Shown: one piece after another, positions 35,284 to 44,645 of the stretch
Numbering within the stretch: position 1 is the first letter of the stretch
How the letters are laid out: every line of letters starts with the position of its first letter
Assembly: GCF_017357385.1 (NCBI RefSeq)
Contig: NZ_CP071635.1
Coordinates: 186,001 to 250,000, forward strand
Reading direction: 5' to 3'
Origin: Rhizobium sp. NZLR1
Lineage (GTDB): Bacteria > Pseudomonadota > Alphaproteobacteria > Rhizobiales > Rhizobiaceae
Length of the DNA: 64,000 nt
The notes under the pieces: generated by a model
Told to the model about the DNA's origin: nothing
Databases searched by the model: none
Seen by the model: the letters and a program-made list of their open reading frames with translations, nothing else
Translations under genes and position numbers: made by a program

Positions 35284-36309
35284 TTAGCCGATGTTCACAG
35301 CCTTGCCGGTCGCAACGGATTCCTCGATGGCGGCCAGGATCTTGGTGTTTGCCAGGCCGTCCTGCGCATCTGCCAGCAGCGGAGCGTCACGCAGGACGCT
35401 ATCGACAAAGCGAGCAATGGACTCCAGGACAAAGCCGCCGATACGCGTCGCGCCGGTGGGCGTTATGCCGATATAGTCATTGTATTTCAGTCCGCCGTCG
35501 ACGATACGGCGCAGGCCGCCGCTATGGGTCGGGTCTGCCTGGATCTGGCCCTTTTCACCAACGAACTCGACCTTGAAATCGACGAGCGAAGGATTGTCGC
35601 GCGACAGGATCCAGCTGTTCTCCATGGTCACGACCGTGCCCTTGGAAAATTCAAGGATCGACGCATGGAAGTCTTTCGTATCCACGCCGCCGGCAGACAG
35701 TGTCCCAGAGCGGGCGACGGAATAAACACGCACGACCTCGTCTGCGAGAATGAAACGCAGGACATCGACGAGGTGGCTTCCCAGGAACCAGAGTGCCGAA
35801 GACTTTGCAGCCCAGCTCAGCATTTCGAATGGAACAAATGTCGTATTCGAAAGACGCGCGGTCCCGTGCTTTGCCAAGCCGATCTGACCGTCCTGAATCA
35901 TGTCGCGAACCTGGGCGAGGATCGGATTCACACGGTTGTGGAAATCAATCATCAGCTTGCCCTTGGATTTTGCGGCAGCCGCGGCAATTTCCTCGGCTTC
36001 ACTCACCGTCGTCGCAAGCGGCTTTTCGCTCAACACGTGTTTGTCAGCTTTCAGAGCGGCGAGGATTATCGGCGTGTGGGTAAAGTCGGGTGTCGCAACC
36101 GAGATCGCATCGATCTGATCGCTGAAGATCAGCTTCTGATAATCGGTGAAGGCCCGCGTTGCGCCGTAGGTTTCCTTCATCTTCAGCGCCCTGCCCTCAT
36201 CGAGGTCGCAGACGCCGACCAGCTCGGTCTCCGGCAAGACATTAAAGGTGTGGGCGTGATTGCCGCCCCAAAGACCGGCGCCAATGACGCCCATTCGCAG
36301 TCTGCTCAT
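35284..36309 (-). CDS. Gfo/Idh/MocA-family oxidoreductase
   Basis: The product has 341 residues. The N-terminal Rossmann fold has MGVIGAGLWGGNHAHTF. The active-site motif SEKPLATT follows near residue 95, and the C-terminal alpha/beta substrate domain contains GSHLVDVLRFIL, with the catalytic His position. The family oxidises or reduces sugars, inositols and their derivatives with NAD(P). Its place inside a sugar ABC operon, between permease and ATPase genes, indicates that it acts on the imported compound, as IdhA or MocA do in rhizobia. Confidence 0.9.
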   Translation of the reverse strand: MSRLRMGVIGAGLWGGNHAHTFNVLPETELVGVCDLDEGRALKMKETYGATRAFTDYQKLIFSDQIDAISVATPDFTHTPIILAALKADKHVLSEKPLATTVSEAEEIAAAAAKSKGKLMIDFHNRVNPILAQVRDMIQDGQIGLAKHGTARLSNTTFVPFEMLSWAAKSSALWFLGSHLVDVLRFILADEVVRVYSVARSGTLSAGGVDTKDFHASILEFSKGTVVTMENSWILSRDNPSLVDFKVEFVGEKGQIQADPTHSGGLRRIVDGGLKYNDYIGITPTGATRIGGFVLESIARFVDSVLRDAPLLADAQDGLANTKILAAIEESVATGKAVNIG

Positions 36310-36337
36310 TTCATTACTCCATTCATAAAGGGAAAGC

Positions 36338-37171
36338 TCAGCCCTTCACCGAACCAAAGGTGAGGCCTCGTACGACGTATCGATCGAAAACAAGGAAGAT
36401 GATCATCGGAGGTATCATCGCGAGCACTGCGGCGGCGGCGATGTAGTTCCAGGTCACTCCGCTCGTTGCGAAATATCCAAGTGTTCCGATCGGAAGAGTG
36501 GCGGTCGAGCGTGAGCTCAGCACCAGCGGAAAAGCGGCATTGTTCCATGCGAACACGAAGGCGAACATCGACGTGACAATGACGCCGGGACGTACGATGG
36601 GCAGCGTGATCCGCAACATGATCGTGTACCAGCGGGCGCCGTCGACCCGGGCAGCCTCCTCCAGTTCCACCGGCACTTCATCGATGAAACTCTTCATCAA
36701 CCAGACGGAAAACGGGATCGTCAGCGTTTGCAGGACCAGGATCATGGAGAAATAGGAACCCTGCAGACCGATGCGCGTGATGAGGATGAAATACGGGATC
36801 AGAAACGCGACCGGCGGGGCCATCAACAGCCCGAGATACCACAACATGATGTTCTTCTTGCCGCGGAGCTTGAAACGGGACAACGCGTAGGCCGCAGGAA
36901 CGGAAAAGGGCAGATTGAGTAGCACAGCACCAATCGCGACGATGAGGCTGTTGACCAGTTGCCGCGCATTGGTGCCAGGATCGACGAGGATGTGCCGGAA
37001 TGCGTCCAGATTGGGCTCGAATGTGAGTTGCGGCGGCATGGTGAACGCCGTCTCGGCCGGCCGGATCGCAAGGGCGATGAACCAGAGGATCGGACCGACG
37101 AAGATTGCCAGGAAGAGGAGGCCGGCGGCGTAGGTGAGTGCCGTGTTGAAGCTCGTGTGGCGCCGGGACAT
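36338..37171 (-). CDS. Sugar ABC transporter permease (MalG/UgpE type)
   Basis: The product has 277 residues. The ATG at 37171 lies one base after the stop of the upstream permease gene. Six membrane spans are visible, starting ALTYAAGLLFLAIFVGPILW. The cytoplasmic EAA loop, which docks the ATPase, is VELEEAARVDGARWYTIMLR. It pairs with the 37173-38102 permease to form the channel. Confidence 0.92.
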   Translation of the reverse strand: MSRRHTSFNTALTYAAGLLFLAIFVGPILWFIALAIRPAETAFTMPPQLTFEPNLDAFRHILVDPGTNARQLVNSLIVAIGAVLLNLPFSVPAAYALSRFKLRGKKNIMLWYLGLLMAPPVAFLIPYFILITRIGLQGSYFSMILVLQTLTIPFSVWLMKSFIDEVPVELEEAARVDGARWYTIMLRITLPIVRPGVIVTSMFAFVFAWNNAAFPLVLSSRSTATLPIGTLGYFATSGVTWNYIAAAAVLAMIPPMIIFLVFDRYVVRGLTFGSVKG

Positions 37172-37172
37172 T

Positions 37173-38102
37173 TTACCACTCCTCGTTTCGGAACGCGAAG
37201 AAGACGTAGAGGGCAACGATGACGTTGACGATCAGTACGGTGATCCAGGTCATGGCGCTGACCAGACCGATGTTGAAGTTCACAAGGCCCTGTTCGTAGA
37301 GAGAGTATCCAAGGGTGCGTGTAGACGTGCCCGGTCCGCCGCGGGTGAGAACGAGCACCGTGTCGAAGGTGTTGAAGATCTGCATGAAGCGCAGCATGAC
37401 GATAATGATTGCGGTGCGCTTGATCAGCGGTAGCTTGATCCGCATCAGGATCGTCCATGCAGACGCGCGATCCAGGCGTGCGGCCTCCAAAATCTCGTCG
37501 GGTACGGCCAAAAGGCTCGCATAGAGAACGATTGCAAAGAACGGCGTCCACTGCCAGATGTCGACGAAGAGGATGGCCGCGAGTGCTGTCGATGGCGAGC
37601 CAAGAATTCCCTCTGCGGGAACGGGGAGCCAGAACGACTGCAACACCCAGCTCAACAGTCCACCGCCGGGATCATAGAGGTAGCGGAACAAAAAGCCGAC
37701 GACGATGGGCGCGATCGTGGTGGGCAGGATCAGCAGGGCCCGCACGATGTTCATGCCAGGCAGTGCCTTGAGCAGAATGAGTGCAATCGCCAGGCCGAAT
37801 ATGAATTCAAGTGCCGTGCCAAGGATCGACAGGATCAGGGTATTGGTGAGCGCGGCGCGAAAGTCGAATGCATTGAAGGCCTGCACATAATTTTCGAAGC
37901 CAACGAACTGGAGCGGCTCCGGGCCGATTTGCAGGTTCCAGAAATAGAAGCTCGATCTGAGAGCAAACAGCAAGGGGTAGGCGATCAGAGCGAGCAGCAT
38001 CACCACCGAAGGCGCGATCAGCAAGTATGGCAGGTTTCGTCGGATAAAGCTCTTCCGGGCAGGCCCGAAGGCTCGCGGAGAGCGAACAGTTGTCGTGTGC
38101 AT
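37173..38102 (-). CDS. Sugar ABC transporter permease (MalF/UgpA type)
   Basis: The product has 309 residues and six spans. The first is LPYLLIAPSVVMLLALIAYP. The EAA loop is EILEAARLDRASAWTILMRI KLPL. VLTRGGPGTSTRTLGYSLYE is typical of the UgpA/MalF group. It lies between the binding-protein gene and the second permease gene with near-contact spacing. Confidence 0.92.
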   Translation of the reverse strand: MHTTTVRSPRAFGPARKSFIRRNLPYLLIAPSVVMLLALIAYPLLFALRSSFYFWNLQIGPEPLQFVGFENYVQAFNAFDFRAALTNTLILSILGTALEFIFGLAIALILLKALPGMNIVRALLILPTTIAPIVVGFLFRYLYDPGGGLLSWVLQSFWLPVPAEGILGSPSTALAAILFVDIWQWTPFFAIVLYASLLAVPDEILEAARLDRASAWTILMRIKLPLIKRTAIIIVMLRFMQIFNTFDTVLVLTRGGPGTSTRTLGYSLYEQGLVNFNIGLVSAMTWITVLIVNVIVALYVFFAFRNEEW

Positions 38103-38172
38103 TGCCAGATCCAGTTCTTCTTCAAGTGGATGCCGGCGCGATCGCTGTCGCGCCGGCCCGAGGAGAACTCTG

Positions 38173-39627
38173 TTACTTCTTGGCGATCAGGGCTTTGGCC
38201 CCGTCAAGAGAATCCGAGTAGCTGTCCCTTTGATAAGGGATCATGAGATTGCCCTTCAGGATGCTCTCGAACAGGCTGTTCGCGCGCTCGAGGCCGGTCT
38301 TCGGCTCCTCGTTGCCGGTCAGAAGCTGGTTCAATGTGAGACCCAACACGCTTTCGACAGCCGTGTAACCAGGTACAGGTGGGCGTGTGACCTTGCCGTT
38401 GCCCTGCTTCATCATCGCATACTGCACATCGAGGTACGGATAGATCGCCTTGACTTCCTCGTCTTGATAGAGCGAAACGCGCGCAAAGTCGGAGAACTGG
38501 TAGTTGAGGTCCGGCCAAAGAGCCATTTTCTTCTGCGTGGCCTTCGAGGTCGCCCATTTGATGAAGGCGTAGCCTGCCTCTTGCCTTTCGGAACTGGACG
38601 GGATGCCAAGGCTCCAGCCGCCGAGGCTGACCGTCTGAGGCACGCCCTCAGCTTTCGGTAAGGCTGCGGTTGCATACTTCTCCACGACGTCCGACTTCTT
38701 GCCGGTCATGTAGCCGGAATTCTTGATCAGATAGAAGTACGGGGTCCACCAGTAGAACATGCCGATGTCGCCCTTGGCGAAACGGGTGCCGGCGTCGAAC
38801 CAGACATAATTGATGGCTTCAGGCGGAGACAACTTGTAGAGCTGCCTGTAGACTTCGACAGACTTGATCCAGGCCGGGCTTGTCAGTTGCGGGGAGAAAT
38901 CCCACGGAGCGGCCGGGAACGATTTGAACCAGTTCGCGCCGTGGCTTGCTGAGACCTGCGTAAACATGTGGACGATCGGCGACGGCTGGGAACCGCAAAC
39001 GACGGTTGGGAAGAGCGGCTTGCCGCCAAATGATTTGCCTTCCATCGACTTCAGGGTGTCAACGTATTTCGTCCAGGTCCAGTCTTCCGACGTCTCGGTC
39101 GGCGGTGCTGCAATGCCGAGTTCGTCAAAGACGTCCTTGCGGTACATAACCCCCTGGGCATAGGCGGCGACCGGCAATGTGCCGACCTGGCCGCGCCACA
39201 TATTCGAGGAGTAAAGGACCTCCGGGATGAAGTCTGAGAGATCGAATTCGTTGTCCTTGGCAATAAAATCATTCAGCGAGATGATCCAGCCATTGTCGAG
39301 GTACTGCCCGAGCCACATCTGATCGACAACGATGACGTCGGCGTCTGAGGTTTTGGCGACAAAGGCAGAGACGAGGCGCGATTGCAGGGCGTCATAGGAG
39401 AGGCTTTCCAGTTCCACCTTGATGCCGGTTTCCTTCTCGTATTCTGGCACCAGCGCCTTCATTGAGAAAAAGAATGGGTCTTCAACGGACAGGACGCGCA
39501 CCGTGTTCGCATCCTGTGCTGCCCCTCGCCGTGGCACGGCCAATGATCCCGCGCCAGCCACAAGAGCTGCGACGGAAGCGCTTTTCAGCAGGTCACGTCG
39601 CGACATATTTCCGATATCGATTGTCAT
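38173..39627 (-). CDS. Sugar ABC transporter substrate-binding protein with Tat leader
   Basis: The product has 484 residues. The leader MSRRDLLKSASVAALVAGAG carries a twin-arginine motif and an AQ cleavage region near residue 38, so it is exported folded. The body is a family 1 solute-binding protein (VRVLSVEDPFFFSMKALVPE YEKETGIKVELE). A length above 450 suits oligosaccharide or modified-sugar binding rather than simple monosaccharides. It is first in the operon. A perfect palindrome at 39740-39760 lies about 115 bases upstream. Confidence 0.92.
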   Translation of the reverse strand: MTIDIGNMSRRDLLKSASVAALVAGAGSLAVPRRGAAQDANTVRVLSVEDPFFFSMKALVPEYEKETGIKVELESLSYDALQSRLVSAFVAKTSDADVIVVDQMWLGQYLDNGWIISLNDFIAKDNEFDLSDFIPEVLYSSNMWRGQVGTLPVAAYAQGVMYRKDVFDELGIAAPPTETSEDWTWTKYVDTLKSMEGKSFGGKPLFPTVVCGSQPSPIVHMFTQVSASHGANWFKSFPAAPWDFSPQLTSPAWIKSVEVYRQLYKLSPPEAINYVWFDAGTRFAKGDIGMFYWWTPYFYLIKNSGYMTGKKSDVVEKYATAALPKAEGVPQTVSLGGWSLGIPSSSERQEAGYAFIKWATSKATQKKMALWPDLNYQFSDFARVSLYQDEEVKAIYPYLDVQYAMMKQGNGKVTRPPVPGYTAVESVLGLTLNQLLTGNEEPKTGLERANSLFESILKGNLMIPYQRDSYSDSLDGAKALIAKK

Positions 39628-39739
39628 AAACAGCCTCCTCAGTTGCTTCGTATCCCAACCCCGGCCCTTCAGCGCAGCCCTGGGCTTCCGCTTGTCGATA
39701 CTGAGATTGTTACCCCTAATGTGCTTTTTGTAAGCAGTT

Positions 39740-39760
39740 AGTTTGTACCTCGCACAAACT
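39740..39760. promoter_or_regulatory. Perfect palindromic operator between ABC operon and ROK gene
   Basis: AGTTTGT-ACCTCGC-ACAAACT is a 7+7 perfect inverted repeat with a 7-base spacer, centred in the 287-base divergent region. It is well placed for a dimeric repressor controlling both the leftward sugar operon and the rightward ROK gene. The ROK protein at 39915 is the obvious candidate. Confidence 0.65.
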
Positions 39761-39914
39761 TATGTTAGTGTCAAGAAGTTGTCGCGGCGAAAAATTTCCG
39801 CGCTGTACCGCGGTTGTCATCGACGTCCTGCTTGCATCACCGGAAAGGGCCTTATGTTGTATGGCCGTTCGATAATGTACGGGCTAAAAGGATCCGGTAG
39901 ATTGGAGAAGAGAA

Positions 39915-41174
39915 TTGAAGTTTGAGAGCCAGCCGTCCTATTCGTTGGGCCAGCGCACCCCTGCCAGCAGAGAAGTCGCCGCCGGCGAGAACGGCGGCAA
40001 CGTGACACTTGTCTCCCAATCGGCACTTGGCGCGATAAACCGCGGTCGCGTCCTTCAGGCCTTATATGATAACGGACCCAAAAGCCGGGCAGATCTCGCT
40101 CGACTTGCAGGTGTCAACCGGACCACGATAACCGGTATTGTGCAGCCGATGATCGAAGACCAGCTTCTTGTTGAGGGAGATGCGTCGCCTTCCGACGTCA
40201 AAGGCGGCAAGCCGGCTCGTCCGCTTTATTTTAACCCCGATGCACCGATGCTTGGCGCAGTCCTCCTTCTGCCCGGCACGATACAAACATGCCTCGTGGC
40301 GCTAACCGGTGAGATCAAGGCCGTTGCGAAAGCTGAGTTTGATACGCATGGCGAGACAGAAGCATTCATCGCGGTCATGACGGAGACGCTTACTGCCACA
40401 CTGTCTCAGGCCCAGCAGGCGCCGTTTGGCATTGGCGTGGCCTCTGCTGGAATGATCGACAGTGACAATGGAACCATTCTTACCGTCAACCTTGCTCCCG
40501 TTCTAACGGGACTTCCCCTTGTAGCAATACTACAAGAACGCTTCTCTCTTCCGGTTGTCATCGATCATCACCCCCGTGCCTTGCTTGTTGGGGACAGATG
40601 GTTCGGACCCGGTCGCGGCCAACAAAATTTCGCAGCAGTCTATACTGGTGAGGTTCTCGGCGGCGCCTTCTTCATCGACGGTAAGGTCTATCGTGGACTC
40701 GCCGGATCCGGCGGCGAGCTCGGTCACAGCGTGGTGCAGATCGATGGTGCCCTTTGCAATTGCGGAAAGCACGGCTGCTGGGAGACCGTCGCCGCCCTTC
40801 CTTGGTTACGAAAAGAAGCCGCCCGATTGAGCTTTCCGCATCCCAAGAGCGTCACCTGTGCCAGGCTTGTCAAGGAAGCAGACGAAGGCTCGAAGGCGGC
40901 AGAGGAGCTTCTCGACCGTTATACGCGGAACGTAGCTTTCGGCATCGTCAACCTGCAGCAAACACTCTCCCTCAACTCCTATGTCCTTCATGGAGACGTC
41001 GCCGGAGGCGGAATGAAGGCAGCAGAGCTGATCAGGCAGCATATCGAGCAACTGGTGGTGAAGAGACCTGGTCAGGAGATATCGATCACGGTGAATGGTA
41101 TCGGCGAAGGCCATACGGCTCTGCGCGGCGCCGCGGGTCTGGTTTTATCCAGCCACCTCAAGCTGGTTATTTGA
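39915..41174 (+). CDS. ROK-family transcriptional regulator, paralogue of the 30.6-kb gene
   Basis: The product has 419 residues. The TTG at 39915 is used because GGAGAAGAG lies just before it and no ATG is available. The HTH is GRVLQALYDNGPKSRADLAR LAGVNRTTI, almost the same as in the 30.6-kb paralogue. The kinase-like domain includes GEVLGGAFFIDGKVYRGLAG SGGELGHS and the zinc motif CNCGKHGCWE near residue 281. It is divergent from the sugar ABC operon and is therefore its likely repressor or activator. Confidence 0.9.
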   Translation: MKFESQPSYSLGQRTPASREVAAGENGGNVTLVSQSALGAINRGRVLQALYDNGPKSRADLARLAGVNRTTITGIVQPMIEDQLLVEGDASPSDVKGGKPARPLYFNPDAPMLGAVLLLPGTIQTCLVALTGEIKAVAKAEFDTHGETEAFIAVMTETLTATLSQAQQAPFGIGVASAGMIDSDNGTILTVNLAPVLTGLPLVAILQERFSLPVVIDHHPRALLVGDRWFGPGRGQQNFAAVYTGEVLGGAFFIDGKVYRGLAGSGGELGHSVVQIDGALCNCGKHGCWETVAALPWLRKEAARLSFPHPKSVTCARLVKEADEGSKAAEELLDRYTRNVAFGIVNLQQTLSLNSYVLHGDVAGGGMKAAELIRQHIEQLVVKRPGQEISITVNGIGEGHTALRGAAGLVLSSHLKLVI

Positions 41175-41280
41175 GGTTTTGTAGCGGCACCCATCTGCAA
41201 GGAAGGCTGCAAGGTGCGGTTCGCGCCCGGGCCTGCCCCGGTCGACCTCTTAAAGAGACTCAGGCGCGCAATCAAATTTT

Positions 41281-42438
41281 CTAAGGTCGGGATTTGGGCT
41301 TGCGACCGTTAAGGTAAGGACTGCCATCGTCTGCGACGGCGGCGGAAAAGAGAGAGGCAAAGAACGGAATGCAGGCCGCCCCGATCGCGCCGGCGCGAGG
41401 GCCAAGTCGAGAGGCCTCGACTGCGGCAGCCTCCAAACCGCGCGACGGGCCAAGGATTGGCTGACTGGAAATTGCGCGTACCAGCCTGTCTGTCACGAGT
41501 TCTGGCAGCCGTCCCCCAAGGACAATCAGCGCGGGGTCGAACATCGCCGTTGCTACACGTACCGTCTCGCTGAGCTGCTTTCCGGCGCGTTCAACCCAGA
41601 TTTCTAACGCCGCTTCGGCGCTATCTGGCAACCGATCGAGGTCGATGAAGTCGTGGATGGCGAAGCCGGCACCGTTGAGGGTGGCAAAAAGGTCTTGGCC
41701 GGATGGGCGCGGCTGGTCGTACGGGTAGAGAACTCCGGGCAGGCAGGCGTTTCCATTGACACCGCGGTACGGCCGTCCGTCGATAACCGCCCCTCCCCCG
41801 ACACCGTGTCCAATGTGAATGAAGAACATCGGATCAGGCTGCGGGATGCGTCCGCCGAACACATACTCTCCGAGCGCTGCAGCTGTTCCATCATTCTCGA
41901 TGTAATAGGGCGCTTCGAAAGTCGCTTTAAAAGCTTGGTCCACCTCACCATCATCGAAAGCCGGGAAGAAGCTGTGGGCCTTGAGGATGTTCGACATCGT
42001 GCCGAAATTGCCGGGCACAGAGCAGCCGACCCCGAGAAGGCGATCCTTAGGCGTACCCAGGTCGGTCAGCATCGCCGCGATAGCAGCCTGCGCGGCGCCT
42101 GCCACAGACAAAGCCGTGCTGGTCTCGATGTCGACTGATCGGGAGGTAAGAATCTTACCTGCTAGATCAACAATTGCTACCTCCATTCGGGAGACCGAGA
42201 ATGTTATCCCCGCGGAAAGATACCGGTCAGCCCGCAAGCTCAGCAAGCGCCGAGGCTGGCCTTGGGCGCCGGTCCGCTCGACCACCTCGATGAGAAGTCC
42301 GATCTCAAGTAAGCGACCTATCAGCCGAGTGACAGAAGCGCCTGTCATGCCGGACCGTTCGGCCAGGTCGACGCGCGCAATCTTCTTGCCCACGAAAATC
42401 AGTTCGACCAGTCGTCGTTCGTTCCGTGAAAGGTCCAT
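41281..42438 (-). CDS. ROK-family regulator lacking the zinc-binding motif
   Basis: The product has 385 residues. The N-terminal helix-turn-helix is LVELIFVGKKIARVDLAERS GMTGASVTRLIG. The ROK domain retains HIGHGVGGGAVIDGRPYRGV. The CxCGxxGC zinc cluster is absent; the equivalent place reads NACLPGVLYPYDQPRPSG. Loss of zinc binding usually means no kinase activity and altered sugar sensing. It is divergent from the AfuABC-like transporter at 42586, with a 17-base dyad in the gap, and is the likely regulator of that system. Confidence 0.87.
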   Translation of the reverse strand: MDLSRNERRLVELIFVGKKIARVDLAERSGMTGASVTRLIGRLLEIGLLIEVVERTGAQGQPRRLLSLRADRYLSAGITFSVSRMEVAIVDLAGKILTSRSVDIETSTALSVAGAAQAAIAAMLTDLGTPKDRLLGVGCSVPGNFGTMSNILKAHSFFPAFDDGEVDQAFKATFEAPYYIENDGTAAALGEYVFGGRIPQPDPMFFIHIGHGVGGGAVIDGRPYRGVNGNACLPGVLYPYDQPRPSGQDLFATLNGAGFAIHDFIDLDRLPDSAEAALEIWVERAGKQLSETVRVATAMFDPALIVLGGRLPELVTDRLVRAISSQPILGPSRGLEAAAVEASRLGPRAGAIGAACIPFFASLFSAAVADDGSPYLNGRKPKSRP

Positions 42439-42495
42439 TGGTTCCAAGAGTGCCTCAAATCGTTAGTAGCCAAAGAGCTATTGCAATATATATTA

Positions 42496-42512
42496 AATTA
42501 CGCAATGTAATT
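42496..42512. promoter_or_regulatory. AT-rich dyad upstream of the AfuA-like gene
   Basis: AATTAC-GCAAT-GTAATT is a perfect 6+6 inverted repeat in an AT-rich stretch (42480-42520) of the divergent ROK/transporter gap, 74 bases before the transporter start. ATTGC at 42480-42484 and GCAAT at 42502-42506 form a second, wider dyad. It probably binds the adjacent ROK regulator. Confidence 0.55.
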
Positions 42513-42585
42513 AAACTGTCATGTAGCTCCGGTAATAAGGCGCCAAGCCGGGGATGACCGGCCAAACTGAAACGAGAGGAACACC

Positions 42586-43590
42586 ATGCATCAGATCAAA
42601 CGTTTATTGACCCTCGCAGCCGTACTGATCGCGGTCACCTCTCCGGCCTTGGCCAATAGTCTTGTCGTCTATTCACCTCAGGGAGAAGAGAACGTTCAGT
42701 GGATAATCGACCAGGCTAAAGCCGCCGGTCACGATGTGCAGTTTCTGCGCGCACCCGGAGGAGAACTTTTTGATCGGCTGGTCGCCGAGAAGAACAACCC
42801 CCAGGCCGATGTCGTACTCGGCATGGTCGACACGTCTATGGCTCTGCTCAAAAAGAACGGCCTGTTCCAACCATACACACCAGCCTGGGCAGCGGACCTC
42901 CCTGCGCAATACAAGGACAAAGAAGGCATTGTCTACAAATTCTGGAGCACACCGGTTGTCATCGCCTATGATTCCGACAAGCTTGCCGCTGAGCGGGCGC
43001 CGAAAAGCTGGCTGGACCTGACAAGGGGCGAATACAAAGGCAAATACGTCATCGGCAACACCGCCTGGCAGACGACAAGGGTCTATCTTGCCGGCATCTT
43101 GGCCCGGTTCCTCGACGACAAGGGCGAAGTCACTCAGGCTGGATGGGATTTTCTTGGCGCATTCTATGCGAACGCCATCGTTGTCGATGACGCCGATGCG
43201 CGCAAAGAAGCCTTCAAATCGGGCGGTGCGATCATCAATCTGAACTGGTTCGGCGGCGTCATCAAAGACGCCAAGGAGCTCGGCATGCAAGTCAAGGTCA
43301 TTGACCCGGAAGGTGGCACGCCCGTCATCTCCGAAGGCGTGGCGATCATGGCGGGAACCGATCAGCTGGAGCAGGCAAAGGCATTCGTCGACTGGTTCGG
43401 CTCTGCCGATGTCATGGCCGGCTACGCCAAAAAGTTCGGTCAGGTTCCGGTGCTACCGGCGGCGCTGGCGAAATCACCGCCAGAGGTGCAGGCGAATGCG
43501 GAACTAGTCAAGGCGCAGCCTATCGACTGGGATGCCGTCGCGCCCAAACTGGACGGCTGGTTGCAGAAGATCGAGCTTGAAATCCGGTGA
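42586..43590 (+). CDS. Ferric-type/AfuA-like ABC substrate-binding protein
   Basis: The product has 334 residues with a Sec leader (LLTLAAVLIAVTSPALA). The mature protein begins NSLVVYSPQGEENVQWIIDQ, the pattern of iron/thiamine/phosphonate/sugar-phosphate binding proteins. The Tyr cluster that binds ferric iron in FbpA (paired Tyr near the C-terminus) is not evident. Neighbours are a ROK regulator and a sugar isomerase-like gene. AfuA proteins of this fold bind hexose phosphates, so a sugar or sugar phosphate is more likely than iron. Confidence 0.82.
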   Translation: MHQIKRLLTLAAVLIAVTSPALANSLVVYSPQGEENVQWIIDQAKAAGHDVQFLRAPGGELFDRLVAEKNNPQADVVLGMVDTSMALLKKNGLFQPYTPAWAADLPAQYKDKEGIVYKFWSTPVVIAYDSDKLAAERAPKSWLDLTRGEYKGKYVIGNTAWQTTRVYLAGILARFLDDKGEVTQAGWDFLGAFYANAIVVDDADARKEAFKSGGAIINLNWFGGVIKDAKELGMQVKVIDPEGGTPVISEGVAIMAGTDQLEQAKAFVDWFGSADVMAGYAKKFGQVPVLPAALAKSPPEVQANAELVKAQPIDWDAVAPKLDGWLQKIELEIR

Positions 43591-43640
43591 GGATGCAGGA
43601 CCGGGCGACACAGATCGCCAGGCTTCACAGGAGTATGATC

Positions 43641-44645
43641 ATGCCGACCCCGATCCTCATCATCGATAAACTGCATATTGGCTATGGCGATAAGGTAGTC
43701 ATCCGCGACCTCTCGCTTGAGGTTCACGAAGGCGAGTTCGTTGCTCTGCTCGGGGCCTCCGGCAGCGGCAAATCCAGCGTTCTAAGGACCCTCGCCGGCT
43801 TTCATCCGGCCATGAGTGGGCGGATTATTCTTGAAGGAAAAGATATCACCAACGAGCCGCCGGAGCGCCGTAATGTCGGTATGGTATTCCAGAACTATGC
43901 GCTGTTTCCAACGATGACGGCGTTCGAAAACATCGCCTTTGCTTTGCGTGTGGCGAAGATGCCGCAGAGCGAGATCGGCAAGCGCGTCGCCCAGATCGCC
44001 GAAACATCCGGGATTACGGAGCAGCTGCACAAGAAGCCAGCGACCATGTCAGGCGGGCAACAACAGCGGGTCGCGATTGCGCGCGCGCTTGTCGCGGGCT
44101 CCAAGGTGCTTTTGTTCGACGAACCATTGTCCAATCTCGACGCCAAGGTGCGAGTGACGATGCGCCGCGAGATCAAGAGGCTCCAGCAGGAATTTGGCTT
44201 CACGGCAGTCTTTGTCACGCATGATCAGGAAGATGCACTCACGATGTCCGACACGATCGTCGTGCTGGCGAACGGTGGCGTTGAACAGATCGGTGACGGA
44301 CGTACTCTTTATCGAGAGCCGGCGACGCCGTTTATCTGCGAGTTCATCGGCACCGCCAACGAACTGCCCACGCCGCTTGCCGGGCAAATCCTGGGCAGCG
44401 ACGTTCGGGGGCGCATTTTTGTTCGCCACGAAGATGTACTCGTTGGGAAAGTGATACCAGCCGGGTTGCCGGCGACCGTCCGTCATGTGGAATTCCTTGG
44501 CGCCCACAGCCGTATCGACCTGGATACCGGCGGATACTTCATTTCGGCCGCCAGGATGGGGCACGAGTTACCCGAAATCGGTGAGACCGTGTCCTGGACG
44601 ATCCGGCCGGGCTCGGTGCATATCTTCGAGGAAGCGGACAGATGA
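43641..44645 (+). CDS. ABC transporter ATPase (AfuC/PotA-like)
   Basis: The product has 334 residues from the ATG at 43641 (AGGAG 7 bases upstream). It shows Walker A GASGSGKSS, MVFQNYALFPTM, signature MSGGQQQRVAIARA and Walker B VLLFDEPLSNLD, followed by a short TOBE domain. The stop overlaps the permease start (ATGA), giving translational coupling. It energises the fused permease that follows. Confidence 0.92.
   Translation: MPTPILIIDKLHIGYGDKVVIRDLSLEVHEGEFVALLGASGSGKSSVLRTLAGFHPAMSGRIILEGKDITNEPPERRNVGMVFQNYALFPTMTAFENIAFALRVAKMPQSEIGKRVAQIAETSGITEQLHKKPATMSGGQQQRVAIARALVAGSKVLLFDEPLSNLDAKVRVTMRREIKRLQQEFGFTAVFVTHDQEDALTMSDTIVVLANGGVEQIGDGRTLYREPATPFICEFIGTANELPTPLAGQILGSDVRGRIFVRHEDVLVGKVIPAGLPATVRHVEFLGAHSRIDLDTGGYFISAARMGHELPEIGETVSWTIRPGSVHIFEEADR

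Noticed and set aside
42586..43590. Annotation of the binding protein as an iron importer
   Set aside because: Neighbouring genes are for sugar metabolism and the usual paired ferric-binding tyrosines are not evident. A sugar or sugar-phosphate role is preferred.
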